From positions 1-6,515 of the forward strand of contig NZ_JAHACR010000247.1 in NCBI RefSeq assembly GCF_018375725.1: DNA of 6,515 nt, read 5' to 3'. A program made the translations under genes and the position numbers. Positions 4,653 through 6,515 of this stretch are shown here, in pieces (the stretch's first letter is position 1; each line of letters starts with the position of its first letter). This DNA comes from Burkholderia sp. Its GTDB lineage: Bacteria > Pseudomonadota > Gammaproteobacteria > Burkholderiales > Burkholderiaceae. The notes below the pieces were generated by a model, which saw nothing but the letters and a program-made list of their open reading frames with translations, made no database searches and was not told the DNA's origin.

Positions 4653-5609
4653 GCTTTGATCTCCGGATCTTCGTAGCGAATGGGCGATTTCGGCGCCGGT
4701 GCAGCGCGCAGACGTTCGGCCAGAAAATCGATCATCACACGAAGTTTGGGAAGCAAGTGTCGCGTCGGTGGATAGAGTATCCAGACTTGCCCGCTATAGT
4801 TCGGCTCAAACGTCCAGTCCGGCAGAACCTGAATGATAGATCCCTGCCGCAACGCATGACTCGCCGTGAAGAATGGCAGACTGCCGACACCGACGTGATG
4901 AAGTACGGCGTCGAGCCGCACGCCAGTATGGTTGGCGGCGTAGCGTCCATGCACCTGGACGTGAACGACCTTGCCGGCCTTGCGAAATTTCCAACGTGAG
5001 TCTCCGGGCTGCTCGCCGAGATAGATGCAACTATGCAGCTTGAGATCGTGCGGATGCCGAGGTATGCCGTGTTCTTCGAGATAGCGTGGCGTCGCGCACA
5101 GCAGGTGCTTGATGTCTAGCAGATGTCGCCCCATCAGGCCCGGCGGTGGTCGGTCGGTGATGCGAATGGCCAGGTCCATTTGATCGTCGATCAGATCCAC
5201 GTAGCGATCTTCGAGTTTCAATTGAACGTCTATTTCCGGATAGCGAACCAGGAAAGGCTATATGCGGATGGACGACAAAGCGGCCAACTGCCTTGGGCGC
5301 GCTAATTCGTACCAAGCCTTGCGGCTCCTCGTGAAAACGCCCCGAGTTGGCAAGAACGCTTTCGGCCGCATTCACCATGTCGAGGCAGTCGGCGTAGACT
5401 GCCCGCCCGCTTTCGCTCAGCCTCAGCTTGCGGGTCGTGCGCTGGAGCAGTCGTGTGCCCAACGCCTGCTCCAGTCTCGCGACGCTGCGACTGGTCGCCG
5501 AGGGCGTCGTGCCCAACTGGCGAGCCGCTTCGGAAAAGCTACCGGTATCTACGACCTTCACGAAGACCGCCATCTCGCCCATCAGGGCCATGATCTGACT
5601 TGTGCTCAT
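4649..5609 (-). pseudogene. LysR-type transcriptional regulator, split by a +1 frameshift
   Basis: The N-terminal winged helix-turn-helix is clear: MAVFVKVVDTGSFSEAARQL, then TTPSATSRSVARLEQALG and RLLQRTTRKLRLSESG. The effector-binding domain starts around QGLVRISAPKAVGRFVVHPH. At 5251-5252 one extra G (C on the coding strand) shifts the frame. Removing it restores LVRYPEIDVQLKLEDRYVDL and the rest of a normal LysR protein, 319 residues in total against a family norm of about 300. As written, translation from 5609 gives 119 correct residues, then a wrong-frame tail stopping at 5031. The protein would keep its DNA-binding part but lose its ligand domain. The chosen start lacks a clear Shine-Dalgarno; ATGs at codons 7, 10 and 13 are alternatives. 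The gene is divergent from the ammonia-lyase gene, the usual arrangement for a LysR regulator and its target. Confidence 0.85.
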
Positions 5610-5709
5610 GACACAAAGGATATTTGGAGAATGGGCTGATTATCGCAATCCTCGTTCTTTCCTACACTGACGCTCAACTCAGCCACCCGACCCCGATGAC
5701 GAAAACATC
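5610..5709. promoter_or_regulatory. Divergent promoter region between the LysR and ammonia-lyase genes
   Basis: These 100 bp must hold both promoters. A GATT-N5-AATC dyad at 5638-5650 lies centrally and could be a LysR-type binding site, although an exact T-N11-A box is not clear. For the leftward gene, TTGCGA at about 5643-5648 and AAATAT about 17 bp on form a weak -35/-10 pair. No convincing rightward promoter was found. Confidence 0.35.
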
Positions 5710-6515
5710 ATGACGCTGCATATTGAAACACCCACGCTCGAATCCCTTCCGCTCAGCAGGGCGGCGGGAAGGCGGATCTGGCTCAAACTCGACGCCCTGC
5801 AACCTCCCGGCTCGTTCAAGATTCGTGGTATCGGCTTGGCATGCGAGGAATACGCGAGGCAAGGCAAACGCCGCTTCGTTTCATCGTCGGGCGGAAACGC
5901 CGGCATTGCCGTCGCCTATGCGGGCGAGCAGCTATCCATTCCGGTAACCGTTGTGGTGCCGGAAACCACGACCGAACATGCGAAGGCGCTGATTCGGCAG
6001 TACAACGCTGAAGTCGTCGTTCATGGTGACGCGTGGCATGAAGCGAATGCGCTGGCACAGGCGATGCTCGGTCCGGCAGACGCGTTTCTCCATCCCTTCG
6101 ATGACCCGCTGCTTTGGGACGGACATGCCAGCCTGATCGACGAAGCTGTCCGTGCGGGAGTCGAACCGGATGCCGTCGTGCTTGCTGTTGGCGGCGGCGG
6201 TCTGTTTTCCGGTGTAGTGGAAGGACTGTGTCGCAATAATTTGGACGACGTGACGGTCATCGCCACGGAAACGATCGGCGCGGATTCCTTTGCACAATCA
6301 CTCGAGCAGGGGCGACGCGTCGAACTGGATGCGATTACCAGCGTGGCCACTTCGCTAGGTGCGCGGCAAGTGAGCGCACGCGCGTTCGAGTTGGCCATGC
6401 AGCATCCGGTGCGTAGCATTGTTGTCAGCGACCATGATGCGCTGAACGCTTGCAGGCGCTTTCTAGACGACCATCGCATCTTGGTGGAGCCCGCTTGCGG
6501 TGCTGCGTTGGCGAC
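5710..6515 (+). CDS. PLP-dependent L-serine/L-threonine ammonia-lyase-like enzyme (3' end outside window)
   Basis: This fold-type II PLP enzyme probably deaminates L-serine or L-threonine to pyruvate or 2-oxobutyrate plus ammonia in the cytoplasm. Visible motifs are the cofactor-binding lysine K37 in PPGSFKIRG, the substrate-carboxylate loop SGGNAG at 60-65, the glycine loop GGGGL at 161-165 that holds the PLP phosphate, and EPACGAAL near the window end. The order and spacing match the serine dehydratase (SDH/SDS) branch rather than biosynthetic threonine deaminase, and no regulatory ACT domain is in view. The first 268 codons are present; family members run about 310-330 residues, so roughly 45-60 are missing. 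ATG 5710 is the best start, though its Shine-Dalgarno is weak. The divergent LysR gene is its likely regulator. A related lyase, racemase or diaminopropionate-type enzyme cannot be excluded. Confidence 0.88.
   Translation, partial: MTLHIETPTLESLPLSRAAGRRIWLKLDALQPPGSFKIRGIGLACEEYARQGKRRFVSSSGGNAGIAVAYAGEQLSIPVTVVVPETTTEHAKALIRQYNAEVVVHGDAWHEANALAQAMLGPADAFLHPFDDPLLWDGHASLIDEAVRAGVEPDAVVLAVGGGGLFSGVVEGLCRNNLDDVTVIATETIGADSFAQSLEQGRRVELDAITSVATSLGARQVSARAFELAMQHPVRSIVVSDHDALNACRRFLDDHRILVEPACGAALA

Noticed and set aside
4505..4999. Plus-strand open frame of 164 codons opposite the LysR 3' half
   Set aside because: It is antisense to the clear LysR effector-binding domain, has Arg/Pro-rich shadow composition and no family resemblance.
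5031..5250. Wrong-frame tail of the LysR N-terminal frame as a distinct C-terminal domain
   Set aside because: The tail is Arg/Ser/Thr-rich low-complexity sequence read out of frame across the true ligand-binding domain, so it is not a fusion.
1..6515. CRISPR array, Cas genes or guide-RNA repeats that would make this a CRISPR-associated transposon
   Set aside because: No regularly spaced repeats or Cas-like proteins were seen. Such parts could only lie outside the window.

Overview
The window looks like a chromosomal accessory region of a Gram-negative bacterium, most likely a betaproteobacterium of the Burkholderiales. This is an inference from the mid-to-high G+C, G/C-ending codons in the right-hand genes and the gene families present; no marker gene confirms it. 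The left two thirds (about 1-4500) is mobile or degraded DNA. The right third (about 4500-6515) looks like ordinary chromosome.

Left block, minus strand: a Tn7-like transposase operon reads leftwards. tnsA (1644-2282) encodes the TnsA endonuclease. It overlaps tnsB (97-1647), the DDE transposase, by ATGA, and tnsB has a strong ribosome-binding site. Just past tnsB, another ATG overlaps the tnsB stop in the same ATGA way, where a TnsC/TniB-type ATPase would be expected. That frame has a TGA after 12 codons and then stays open to the window edge. Behind tnsA lie a hairpin-rich stretch (2305-2507) and an XRE-family repressor gene (2506-2931). A gene-poor gap of about 550 bp (2932-3482) follows and carries a perfect 8+8 bp palindrome (3125-3144).

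Middle block: an intact-looking MbcA/ParS/Xre-type antitoxin gene (3483-3767) has no RES toxin after it. Instead there are two unrecognised coding remnants, one on each strand, whose 5' ends meet near 4143. This looks like a rearrangement scar.

Right block: a LysR-type regulator gene (4649-5609, minus) is split by one extra base at 5251-5252. A small coupled ORF (4536-4652) follows it. Divergent from the LysR gene is an L-serine/threonine ammonia-lyase-like PLP enzyme (5710 to the window end), the probable regulatory target. No CRISPR array, tRNA, rRNA or IS with both ends was seen. The transposon termini could not be located because its left part is outside the window.
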